NCBI RefSeq assembly: GCF_003814915.1
Contig: NZ_RKQK01000003.1
Coordinates: 397,626-461,625, forward strand
Origin: Pacificibacter maritimus
Lineage (GTDB): Bacteria; Pseudomonadota; Alphaproteobacteria; Rhodobacterales; Rhodobacteraceae
DNA length: 64,000 nucleotides
Direction: 5' to 3'
A program made the position numbers and the translations under genes. Under the pieces are notes generated by a model that did not search any database, was not told the DNA's origin, and worked only from the letters and a program-made list of their open reading frames with translations. The number at the start of each line of letters is the position of its first letter. Positions within the stretch are counted from its first letter, which is position 1. Shown piece by piece: positions 25,068 through 32,922 of this stretch.

Positions 25068-26618
25068 ATGAATATCGCAACAAAACCCATCATCGCGCGC
25101 AGATCCCCCGGCCCTGACGGCGAGAAAATCATCACTTTGGCGGCCCTTGCTGTGGGCGGCCAAGGCGGCGGCGTTTTGACAAATTGGATCGTCGCCGTGG
25201 CCGAGGCCAATGGGTATCGCGCGCAATCCACCTCAGTCGCGGGCGTCGCACAGCGCACAGGGGCGACGATTTATTACATCGAAATGTGCCGCGACACAGG
25301 CCGCATGCCTGTATTTTCCTTGTCGCCCTCGATTGGCGACGTAGATATTTTGGTGGCCTCAGAACTCATGGAAGGTGGCCGCGCGATCATGCGCGGGTTT
25401 GTGACACCGGGGCGCACGACCTTGATCACATCGACACACCGCATCGCCGCCGTTTCTGAGAAAACCGCCCCAGGTGACGGGCGCATGGACGAAACGGATG
25501 TCTATGAGGCCATGGGTGTTGCCGCCGATCAACTGGTGGCCTTCGATATGGAAACCGTTGCCAAGCAAGCTGGATCGGTCATCTCGTCCTCACTTTTGGG
25601 CGCCCTCGCAGGATCAGGCGCCCTGCCATTTGATCGCGCAAGTTTCGAAGACATTATTCGCGCCTCAGGGCGTGGCGTCGACGCCTCATTGCGCGCCTTT
25701 GGCGAGGCCTATGACATCGCACGCGGCGACAAACCCGCGCCTGAAGCACCAACCGCCGAAGAACGCCCGCTGCCCGTTTTGAACGTGCCAGAGGGCCTCA
25801 AGGCATCATGGAGCGCACTTGAAAAACGCTTGACCGCTATGCCGCAAGACATCCACGAGATGACCGGACTTGGTGTGAAAAAAGTTGTCGACTATCAGGA
25901 TGTCGATTACGGGCATCAGTATCTGGACATGGTTGAAAAAGCCGTCGCATTGGATGCCGCCCCCTATGAAATGAGCATCGCCGCTGCAAAATATTGTGCG
26001 CGGGCCTTGTGCTATGACGATCTCATTCGTGTGGCTGACATCAAAACCCGCGCGTCACGGTTTGAGCGCGTCAAAGACGAAGTTGTGGTCAAAGATGATC
26101 AGCTTTTGCGTCTAACCGAGTATTTTCATCCGCGCTACGAAGAATTCACCACAACGCTGCCACGGGCTTTGGGCCGCTTCATGCAAAATCGCAAAAGCAT
26201 CGAAGCGTTTTACACAAAGTATCTCGACAAAGGCAGACGGATCCGCACCGACAGTCTGTCAGGGTATCTTGCGCTTTGGACCGTGTCGTCTTTGCGCCCT
26301 CTTCGACGCAAATTGCTGCGACATGACAGCGAAATGACCCACGCAAACACGTGGTTTTCCAAAACTCTAGAGATCGCGCAAACGGACAAAGCCTTGGCGA
26401 CCGAAATGCTGACGAACTATCGCCTGATCAAGGGATATTCCGACACCCATACGCGCGGCATGTCCAAATTCGCGCGGGTCATGGGCGCGGTGGACTTGCT
26501 CAAAGGGCGCGCAGATGCCGCCGACTGGATGCGCCGATTGCGTACTGCCGCCCTTGATGACGTCGAAGGCGACAAACTGGATGGCGCTTTGCAAACCGTC
26601 AAAAGCTTTGCCGAGTAA
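25068..26618 (+). CDS. iorB: Indolepyruvate:ferredoxin oxidoreductase, beta subunit (with C-terminal extension)
   Basis: Partner subunit, 516 residues. Residues about 24-215 are the gamma-type 2-oxoacid oxidoreductase domain (LAALAVGGQGGGVLTNWIV and VAGVAQRTGATIYYIEM). The remaining 300 residues form the extra domain found in long proteobacterial IorB proteins, including HEMTGLGVKKVVDYQD and a helical C-terminus. Archaeal IorB is only about 200 residues, so this is the extended aerobic-bacterial form. With IorA it would convert indolepyruvate to indoleacetyl-CoA; other aryl-pyruvates are possible. Five bases separate its stop from a decayed gene. Confidence 0.87.
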   Translation: MNIATKPIIARRSPGPDGEKIITLAALAVGGQGGGVLTNWIVAVAEANGYRAQSTSVAGVAQRTGATIYYIEMCRDTGRMPVFSLSPSIGDVDILVASELMEGGRAIMRGFVTPGRTTLITSTHRIAAVSEKTAPGDGRMDETDVYEAMGVAADQLVAFDMETVAKQAGSVISSSLLGALAGSGALPFDRASFEDIIRASGRGVDASLRAFGEAYDIARGDKPAPEAPTAEERPLPVLNVPEGLKASWSALEKRLTAMPQDIHEMTGLGVKKVVDYQDVDYGHQYLDMVEKAVALDAAPYEMSIAAAKYCARALCYDDLIRVADIKTRASRFERVKDEVVVKDDQLLRLTEYFHPRYEEFTTTLPRALGRFMQNRKSIEAFYTKYLDKGRRIRTDSLSGYLALWTVSSLRPLRRKLLRHDSEMTHANTWFSKTLEIAQTDKALATEMLTNYRLIKGYSDTHTRGMSKFARVMGAVDLLKGRADAADWMRRLRTAALDDVEGDKLDGALQTVKSFAE

Positions 26619-26623
26619 GAGAC

Positions 26624-27041
26624 ATGACAAAGCCCATCGTGATCATCGGCGCAGGTATCAATGGGCTTGTGGCCGCAGCCGTTCTGGCAGCGCGTGGCAA
26701 GTCAGTTTAAGTCTTTGAACGGGACTCCAAGGCGGGCGGCTCGGTGCACACTGAAGCCTAAGCCTTGGGTCGGTTTTACCATGACGTGGCAGCGATGAAC
26801 CTGTCGATTTTTCTGGCTCAGCTTTCGTGGCCAAGTACGGCGCGAAACTGGCCCAGCATGGTTTGGAATTTGCACCGATTTCAGGTCCCTTGGCGCAAGC
26901 TTTGGAAGCGGGGATTAGGTCGGCGTTTCAACGATTTTGGACGAGACGCTCCCTGCCTTTGTCAGAGTTAAAGGCATTGCACCCACTTTGGGACGCATCT
27001 GGCCTGTAAAAGGTCAAGCAAAAGTGGCTCCAGTCAAATAG
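26624..27041 (+). pseudogene. Decayed NAD(P)/FAD-dependent oxidoreductase (phytoene desaturase-like)
   Basis: Begins with a good FAD-binding start (VIIGAGINGLVAAAVLAARG) five bases after iorB, but in-frame TAA codons occur at 26708 and 26759 and at least two frameshifts follow. Across frames one can still read VFERDSKAGGSVHTEA, FYHDVAAMNLSIF, AFVAKYGAKLAQHGLEFAPIS and VGVSTILDETLPAF, all typical of the start of phytoene-desaturase-like oxidoreductases of about 500 residues. Only the first quarter survives; the rest is deleted. The reading frame before the stops is intact, so it was once the third gene of the ior operon. Confidence 0.75.
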
Positions 27042-27256
27042 GCATTTACTTTAGAAGTAAAGATGTTGAGGGCAATCAAAAGAGACCATCTTTGATGGTA
27101 TTCGCCAAAAATCAAGCGCAAATGCCCTATTTAAGCGTATTTTGCAGACATGTTTGGAAGATCCACGCTTCATACGTGTTACTTTGGTCTAGTTTTATTT
27201 TAAGCTTGAATTAAAAATTCGCACAGCTATCGTAATTCCAAAAGGACGGACATCAG
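27042..27256. other. Leader region of TRAP system 2
   Basis: About 215 AT-rich bases after the decayed gene. It should contain the promoter of TRAP system 2. I see no convincing promoter pair or terminator. Confidence 0.4.
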
Positions 27257-27736
27257 ATGTTTATAAGGAATTCGATGAATTGGACTATGCGCTGTTTTGG
27301 AGCAGCTGCCGCAGTCGGCTTTGCCGCAATAGCGATCGTTGTGAGTGCGGATGTCGTGATCCGCAACCTCGCGATAGCACGGATCCCATGGATAAGTGAG
27401 TTCACTGAGTATCTACTGATGGTCTCGACGTTTCTAGGGGCCCCATGGCTGTTGCATGCGCATGGCCACGTGCAGGTCGATATTTTGCCGCGCGCACTCT
27501 CTCAGAGCAATGCGCGCCGTTTGGCGGTGGTTGCCAACGTCGCAGGACTTGCGATCACGGGGCTTTTGTTTTGGCGGGCCTGCTTGGTCACATTCGACAC
27601 ATGGCAACTTGGCTCTTTGGTGTTCAAAAACCTTGTTTTCCCTGAATGGTATTTACTAGCGCCAATTCTGATCTGTCTTGGGATGTGCTTTCTAGAATTT
27701 GCTTTGCGCCTGACTTTGAAGGATTACAATCAATGA
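27257..27736 (+). CDS. dctQ: TRAP transporter small permease (DctQ), system 2
   Basis: Four-helix subunit of 159 residues, a normal size. Membrane segments begin at about residues 12, 47, 85 and 125, and the loop LHAHGHVQVDILPRAL after helix 2 is typical of DctQ. AAAGGACGG stands before the ATG. The gene order is small permease, large permease, binding protein, unlike system 1 where the binding-protein gene comes first. It overlaps the large-permease gene by 4 bp. Confidence 0.9.
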   Translation: MFIRNSMNWTMRCFGAAAAVGFAAIAIVVSADVVIRNLAIARIPWISEFTEYLLMVSTFLGAPWLLHAHGHVQVDILPRALSQSNARRLAVVANVAGLAITGLLFWRACLVTFDTWQLGSLVFKNLVFPEWYLLAPILICLGMCFLEFALRLTLKDYNQ

Positions 27737-29046
27737 TTTGGTGGATTACATTGTCGATCCTTGGGGCAGTATTAGCCGGTCTTTTTGCGACAGGCCTGCC
27801 CGTAGCACTGGCATTTTTGGGAACAAATATAGTTGGAGCATGGATATTTCTAGGAGGGACATCGGGACTGGATCAGCTTGTGCGCAACGCTTCTGGTGCA
27901 GTCAGTTCATTTTCCTTAGTGCCCATTCCCTTGTTCATTTTGATGGGCGAACTGTTGTTCCACTGCGGACTGGCGTTCAAAGCCATTGAAGCTGTCGAAC
28001 GGATGTTGAACCGTTTGCCAGCACGTTTGGCCTGTGTCACGGTGGTTGGCGGCACAGCATTTTCAGCTCTGTCAGGCTCATCTATTGCAAACACGGCGCT
28101 TCTCGGCAGCACTCTGTCGCAAGACATGATGAAACGCGGCTACTCAACCACGCTGTCGCTGGGCCCCGCGATGGCAACGGGCGGAATCGCGGTTCTGGTC
28201 CCCCCCTCTACCTTAGCAGTGATGCTAGGGTCACTCTCGGGCATTTCCATCACGCAACTGCTGATCGGCGGGATCGTTCCAGGTTTCCTGATGGCGGCTG
28301 GTTTCCTGTTATATGTCATCTTAGTAGGCGTCTTTGACCCAAACTCTGCGCCGCGCCAAGATACTGTACGGGTCTATACATTTCGCGAACGTTACGTGCC
28401 ATTTTTGCGCGATGTTGTGCCGTTGTTTGGCATATTTGTCGCTGTAATTGGTGGGATGCTGTCAGGGATAGCAACGCCGACCGAGGCCGCCGCCCTAGGC
28501 GCTATGGCCGCATTTGTGGCGACTATCTGCTACGGAAAACTTTCATGGGATGCGTTGCGGGCCTCTTTGGCTGAGACTGCAAAAGTGTCGATTTCGATCT
28601 TGTTCATCATCGTCGCTTCCACCACGTTTTCTCAGATACTTTCATTCTCAGGGGCGACAACGGGGATGCTGTCACTCGTAACGGCCGTCGACCCAACGCC
28701 CATGACATTGATCTTGTCGATGCTGCTGATTTTGCTCTTGATGGGCTGCTTTATTGATCAAGTTTCGATGATGATGATCACAGTGCCGTTGTTTATTCCG
28801 CTCGCGCAGAGCGCGGGGATCGACCTCGTTTGGCTTGGCTTGATGATGCTCGTCGTTATCGAACTGGGCTTACTCACGCCCCCTTTCGGCATCTTGCTTA
28901 TGGTGATGCAAGGCGCTGTCAAATCGGTTCCGCTGGTTCAAATCTACAAAGCGGCGCTGCCCTTCATACTGATCGAGATTCTGGTCCTAGGCTTGATGAT
29001 TTTCTGGCCGGAACTCACAACGTTCCTTCCGTCACTCACCCGCTAG
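27733..29046 (+). CDS. dctM: TRAP transporter large permease (DctM), system 2
   Basis: Carrier subunit of 437 residues, started at 27733 where ATGA overlaps the small-permease stop codon; the frame is open further upstream but would duplicate coding sequence. Typical elements are LFATGLPVALAFLGTN, FSALSGSSIANTALLGSTL, VPPSTLAVMLG and the C-terminal GLLTPPFGILLMVMQG. All twelve predicted helices appear present. It imports whatever the adjacent DctP binds, driven by a sodium or proton gradient. Confidence 0.93.
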   Translation: MIWWITLSILGAVLAGLFATGLPVALAFLGTNIVGAWIFLGGTSGLDQLVRNASGAVSSFSLVPIPLFILMGELLFHCGLAFKAIEAVERMLNRLPARLACVTVVGGTAFSALSGSSIANTALLGSTLSQDMMKRGYSTTLSLGPAMATGGIAVLVPPSTLAVMLGSLSGISITQLLIGGIVPGFLMAAGFLLYVILVGVFDPNSAPRQDTVRVYTFRERYVPFLRDVVPLFGIFVAVIGGMLSGIATPTEAAALGAMAAFVATICYGKLSWDALRASLAETAKVSISILFIIVASTTFSQILSFSGATTGMLSLVTAVDPTPMTLILSMLLILLLMGCFIDQVSMMMITVPLFIPLAQSAGIDLVWLGLMMLVVIELGLLTPPFGILLMVMQGAVKSVPLVQIYKAALPFILIEILVLGLMIFWPELTTFLPSLTR

Positions 29047-29103
29047 CCCAACCTTCACTCGCACTACAAGAACGCGAGGATGCTAACCAACAGGAGACTT
29101 CCA

Positions 29104-30075
29104 TTGACCAAATCATTTCGCTCTCTAACCCTTGTGTCAGCGCTGACTTTGAGCGCATTCACCACTGCGACCCAGGCCGACGAAATTACATTGCGAGCCA
29201 TTTCGGCCTTTCAGCCCAACACAGTATTCTCCGAACCGTTCGAAGTATTTGCCGATCGCGTGAATGAAAATGGTGCCGGAATCGTACAGATCGATGTGAT
29301 CGGCGGACCCGACGCGATGCCTCCGTTTGAGATCGGCAATGCGCTACGCAACGGGGTGGTAGACATGGCCAACACGACGGCAGTGTATCACGCCAATCTG
29401 GTGCCTGAAGGCTTGGCCATGACGTTGACCAGTTTGTCGATGTCAGAACTACGTGCGAATGGCGGTTATGACCTGTTAGACGGAATCCACCGCGAGAAAG
29501 CCGGTATCCATTGGCTGGGTCGCCTTACCGAAAACGTCCCCTATCACATCTATCTGTCCGATGCGCCTGAGAACCTCGAATTCGAAGGTCTAAAGATTCG
29601 TTCGGTACCAATCTATCAAGCCTTTTTCAAAGGCCTTGGGATCAATACGATGCAAACCTCACCTGGAGAAGTTTACACAGCTCTAGAACGCGGCACGATT
29701 GACGGATACGCTTGGCCCGCAACTGGTGTGTTCGATCTCGGATGGCAAGAGAAAACAAAAGCCCGCGTTGATCCAGGCTTCTACCAAGTTGAAACAGGCG
29801 TCTATTTCAGTGAGAAAACTTGGGAAAAGCTAAACGATGAGCAACGCGTTTTCCTAGAATCACAGATGCTTCAGATCGAGTCAGAATCTGATCGCCTTAT
29901 ACCTTTGGCGGCCGCCGATATCGCGCGCCAAACCGAAGAAGGTATCGCGCCCTTGTCACTCCCTGAGGCGGAAGCCGCAGCATTTATCGAAATGTCAGTG
30001 GAAGAGGGCTGGAAGCCTGTCCTCGCAGCAAATCCCGAAGCAGGCCCTAAGCTGCGTGAGATGTTCTCTAAGTAA
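29104..30075 (+). CDS. dctP: TRAP transporter substrate-binding protein (DctP), system 2
   Basis: Periplasmic receptor. Two starts are possible: ATG at 29080, or TTG at 29104, which follows AGGAGA by 5 bases and gives a cleaner signal peptide (hydrophobic core ALTLSAFTTA, cleavage near TQA-DE). I prefer the TTG, giving 323 residues. The substrate arginine probably sits in FEGLKIRSVP, and YTALERGTIDGYAWPATG is the family hinge motif. The ligand is unknown. A strong terminator follows the gene. Confidence 0.9.
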   Translation: MTKSFRSLTLVSALTLSAFTTATQADEITLRAISAFQPNTVFSEPFEVFADRVNENGAGIVQIDVIGGPDAMPPFEIGNALRNGVVDMANTTAVYHANLVPEGLAMTLTSLSMSELRANGGYDLLDGIHREKAGIHWLGRLTENVPYHIYLSDAPENLEFEGLKIRSVPIYQAFFKGLGINTMQTSPGEVYTALERGTIDGYAWPATGVFDLGWQEKTKARVDPGFYQVETGVYFSEKTWEKLNDEQRVFLESQMLQIESESDRLIPLAAADIARQTEEGIAPLSLPEAEAAAFIEMSVEEGWKPVLAANPEAGPKLREMFSK

Positions 30076-30106
30076 GCGGTGTTGCACCTTTACGATAAAA
30101 AACGAG

Positions 30107-30134
30107 GACGGCTGAACCATTCGGCCGTCTTTTT
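30107..30134 (+). terminator. Rho-independent terminator of TRAP system 2
   Basis: GACGGC (30107-30112) pairs with GCCGTC (30124-30129), extended inward by GAA/TTC, and is followed directly by TTTTT. It lies 31 bases after the binding-protein stop codon. Confidence 0.85.
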
Positions 30135-30694
30135 CTATGGACTTGTCGCGGATTATTCCCGTCTTTTTCGAGCAACGTTTGGACCTGTGCCCAGCGTAGA
30201 TATACCGTTACTCGCGAGACATTTCCTTTAACCGCTCAGGCTTGGGAAGACGGAGATTTTCCTGAGCAAGGATCCCCGCGAGTTTCAACGCAAGCTGCGA
30301 ATTCTGCGCCGCAGAAGATATTGGTCACCTTGCAAAGGCTTGCCGCTCTTTTGGGGTTGGCCGCGCCAGCTTTGACCTGTGTCGCAAGGCCTAAGCGGAG
30401 CGCGGCGAAGCAGGCCTGATTTACGCGCCGCCCATCTCAAAAGCACCCTCGGATTGGAACAATTGCGATCACTTGGATAGAGCGACGCAAAGAGATAGGA
30501 AGGACTGGCTTTAACGCGAACGTGTCGATGTTTACTTTGGTAAATGTCATGCTTTTTACAGGCTTGATCTAGTGACGCGACCGCCCGCTCTTGGCTTTGC
30601 GCTGATCGTTTCCTGTCAGAAAATTAGCACAATGTATTTTGAACCCTACCCTATTCACCCTGCGATCTTGTAACTTGCGCCCTTTCAACGGAAA
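30135..30694. other. Gene-poor region with a transposase scar
   Basis: About 560 bases between the TRAP 2 terminator and the GntR gene. It contains the transposase remnant listed next; the flanking sequence shows no intact frame. The GntR promoter must lie at the right end but was not identified. Confidence 0.5.
30262..30443 (+). pseudogene. N-terminal remnant of an integrase-core (IS481/IS3-like) transposase
   Basis: The plus frame reads LSKDPREFQRKLRILRR, then after a frameshift near 30310 EDIGHLAKACRSFGVGRASF, and after an in-frame TAA at 30392 ERGEAGLIYAPPISK. This is the helix-turn-helix start of transposases with a DDE integrase core, whose relatives read KACRYFGISRxSFYRWK and HGEAGLxxxKP. 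The catalytic domain and inverted repeats are gone, so the element is dead. Confidence 0.6.
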
Positions 30695-31405
30695 ATGAAC
30701 TGCGAAGCACAGGATATAAATAGCGTGAGCACAACACATTCGTTAAACTTCACACCCGTTCGGCACGAAACGATCCAAGGCAGTGTGTATGAAGAACTGC
30801 GCACTATGCTGATGACAGGAAAGTTTTTGCCGGGCCAAGCGCTTAAGATCGCAGACCTCGCACACACCTTTGGCACGTCCGCCCAACCCGTGCGTGAATC
30901 TATTCGGCAACTGGTCGCAGAACATGCGCTGGATGCCTCGGCCAACAGATCCGCGCGGGTGCCAAAACTGAGCAACGTGCAACTTGAAGACCTGCGCCGC
31001 ACGCGTCTTGCGCTTGAAAGCTTGGCCGCCGAACTTGCGGCCACGCAGGTCACACCAGACCAGATCGCACATCTTGAAAAGATTTTGGATGATGAATTAT
31101 CGTCAGACGAAAACCGCGACATCATTTCTTCAATTTCGCGCAACCTTGATTTTCACTTTTCGTTGTACCGTTATTCCAAATCAGAGGTTTTGCCACCGCT
31201 GATCGAAAGCCTATGGATGCGCATTGGCCCCAACATTCGTACCGCTGCCGAATACTTTGACGCCCGCGAGGGGCGTGGCGCGGAAATGCACATTCAACTG
31301 ATTGCAGCCCTGAAAGCCAAGGACGGCGCAGGGGCTAGACTGGCGATTGAAAATGACATCAACCGCTTTTTCGATTTGATCGCTGAAATCAGTCAACAAG
31401 ACTGA
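30695..31405 (+). CDS. GntR-family regulator (FadR/FCD subfamily)
   Basis: A 236-residue regulator. Residues about 15-85 form the winged helix (VYEELRTMLMTGKFLPGQ, ADLAHTFGTSAQPVRESIRQL); the C-terminal helical FCD domain follows and binds a small organic acid or amine through metal ligands. It resembles the GntR protein at 38540 in the DNA-binding region, pointing to paralogues with related operators. It converges on the aldo/keto reductase gene, with a shared terminator between them. It is a candidate regulator of TRAP system 2 or of the ABC module to its right. Confidence 0.88.
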   Translation: MNCEAQDINSVSTTHSLNFTPVRHETIQGSVYEELRTMLMTGKFLPGQALKIADLAHTFGTSAQPVRESIRQLVAEHALDASANRSARVPKLSNVQLEDLRRTRLALESLAAELAATQVTPDQIAHLEKILDDELSSDENRDIISSISRNLDFHFSLYRYSKSEVLPPLIESLWMRIGPNIRTAAEYFDAREGRGAEMHIQLIAALKAKDGAGARLAIENDINRFFDLIAEISQQD

Positions 31406-31415
31406 CCGCACAAGA

Positions 31416-31451
31416 CAAAAGGCCAACCGACGACATTGGGCTGGCCTTTTG
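31416..31451. terminator. Bidirectional terminator between GntR and aldo/keto reductase genes
   Basis: CAAAAGGCCA and TGGCCTTTTG form a perfect 10-bp stem round a 16-base loop between two convergent genes. The A-rich and T-rich arms make it work on both strands. Confidence 0.8.
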
Positions 31452-31479
31452 TTCGATACGACACTTGGTGTTGCGTGAA

Positions 31480-32532
31480 TTAGTGTTCGCTGAGATTATA
31501 TTTCATGATCCGACCATGGCGCCCATTGCGGTCACGTTCGACATCATAGCAATCACCATCCACAATCGAATTCCCATCAATGGCCGCCTGAATTTGTGCC
31601 ATGTCATCGCTGTCGAGTTGCAGGTCGAACAAGGCAGCATGTTTGCCCAGATGCCCTCCATGGCGCACACCGACAATGATGCCAGCCACTTGCGGTTCGG
31701 CCAACATCGCACGCATCGCAACCGAGGCAATATCAACACCATGTTTGTCAGCGATCCGACGCAACAATCGCAACAAAGACTGAAACGCATCCCAGCCGCC
31801 AATGTCATCAATGATCAGTTTGTACTTGGTCAAAGACCGATTTTCCATCTCGCCAACGGGCTCGGCCACGCCCAACCATTTGTCGCTTAAAAAACCACCT
31901 GCAACGGTGCCATAGCACAGAATTTTGATGTTATTTGCCGCACAGAAATCGACCATCTTTTTGGTCGGGCGACGATCGATCAGTGAAAACTGGGTTTGGA
32001 TGGTCGAGACATGAAAGCCAGAGGCCACAAAATCCTGCATCTGATCCGTGTTAAAGTTGGTTGTGCCAAGCTTGTCGATTTTGCCCTCTTTTTGGAAATC
32101 GCTAAGCCAGCTTGCCACCTCAAGATGACGCGGCACATCCATGTCCCACCAGTTGAACTGCACGAGGTCCAAACGATCCGCGTTCAAACGGCGCAGCGAT
32201 CTGTCTATGGTCGCTTGCAAGTCACTTTTCTGGATCGTCGCGAGTTTATCAAGATCAGGCACGCATTTGGTATGAACCTTCAATAGGTCCAATAAATCAT
32301 TGCGCCCCTTGGCTTTGCAATCGGCACGAAATGCCCCGATCAATTCCTCAACACCTGTATAAATATCAGCGCAATCAAAGGCAGTGATGCCCGCATCCAT
32401 ATAGGCATACATCTCTGCAATCGCTGTATCGCGGTCTACAGCGCCATGTCCGCCCGCAAGATGCCAGCTGCCTTTGAGAATACGGCTGATCTCATATCCG
32501 GGAGCCAAATTGGCGCGTTCTACTTTACTCAT
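31480..32532 (-). CDS. Aldo/keto reductase family protein
   Basis: NADPH-dependent oxidoreductase of the TIM-barrel AKR family, 350 residues. I start at 32532, where CAGGAGA precedes the ATG by 5 bases. The catalytic Asp-Tyr-Lys residues appear in AFDCADIYTGVEE and LLKVHTKCV. The usual catalytic histidine (as in the family's LxxxHW segment) is an asparagine here, in DLVQFNWWDMD, so activity or specificity may be altered. It is the last gene of the ABC operon 1 transcription unit, 18 bp after the small TIGR04076-type gene. Confidence 0.87.
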   Translation of the reverse strand: MSKVERANLAPGYEISRILKGSWHLAGGHGAVDRDTAIAEMYAYMDAGITAFDCADIYTGVEELIGAFRADCKAKGRNDLLDLLKVHTKCVPDLDKLATIQKSDLQATIDRSLRRLNADRLDLVQFNWWDMDVPRHLEVASWLSDFQKEGKIDKLGTTNFNTDQMQDFVASGFHVSTIQTQFSLIDRRPTKKMVDFCAANNIKILCYGTVAGGFLSDKWLGVAEPVGEMENRSLTKYKLIIDDIGGWDAFQSLLRLLRRIADKHGVDIASVAMRAMLAEPQVAGIIVGVRHGGHLGKHAALFDLQLDSDDMAQIQAAIDGNSIVDGDCYDVERDRNGRHGRIMKYNLSEH

Positions 32533-32550
32533 GGTGTCTCCTGCGGTCAT

Positions 32551-32904
32551 TTATCCTTGCCCCTCCAAGGGCACGGCGGTTGTATCTGCATGGTCGAAAC
32601 GGCGCGTGCCAATCCGTGTAATTCGCAACTGTGTGGGACAATTGGGATCGGGGCATGCACAATTCGCATCTGTGCTCATCCAGTCATTTGGGTGACAGGG
32701 GCGTTGTTTGGCGGCCAAAAGCGGCAAGACTGCGGACAAAGAATAGATCGAGAATCCCTGCCCCTGTGGCAAATGCAGCATTTCCCCACGCAACTCGAAA
32801 TAATCGCCCTCCGCGCCGCAGTAAATTTTACCCGGGCCGCTGCGAACGACTTCAACCCTGAGGTCGTAAAGCTCGAAACTTCCGTCAGTATCGCTCTTAA
32901 TCAT
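32551..32904 (-). CDS. TIGR04076-type small protein
   Basis: A 117-residue protein of a widespread uncharacterised family. Features are EVVRSGPGKIYCGAEGDYFELRG near the start (seen as GPGKIYCGAEGDYFELRG), LPQGQGFSIYSLSAVLPLLA in the middle and cysteines in CACPDPNC and elsewhere, which might bind a metal. The family often sits beside oxidoreductases, as here with the aldo/keto reductase. Its function is not known. It lies 18 bp after the fused ATPase gene. Confidence 0.75.
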   Translation of the reverse strand: MIKSDTDGSFELYDLRVEVVRSGPGKIYCGAEGDYFELRGEMLHLPQGQGFSIYSLSAVLPLLAAKQRPCHPNDWMSTDANCACPDPNCPTQLRITRIGTRRFDHADTTAVPLEGQG

Positions 32905-32922
32905 GATGTACGTCCTTTGGCT

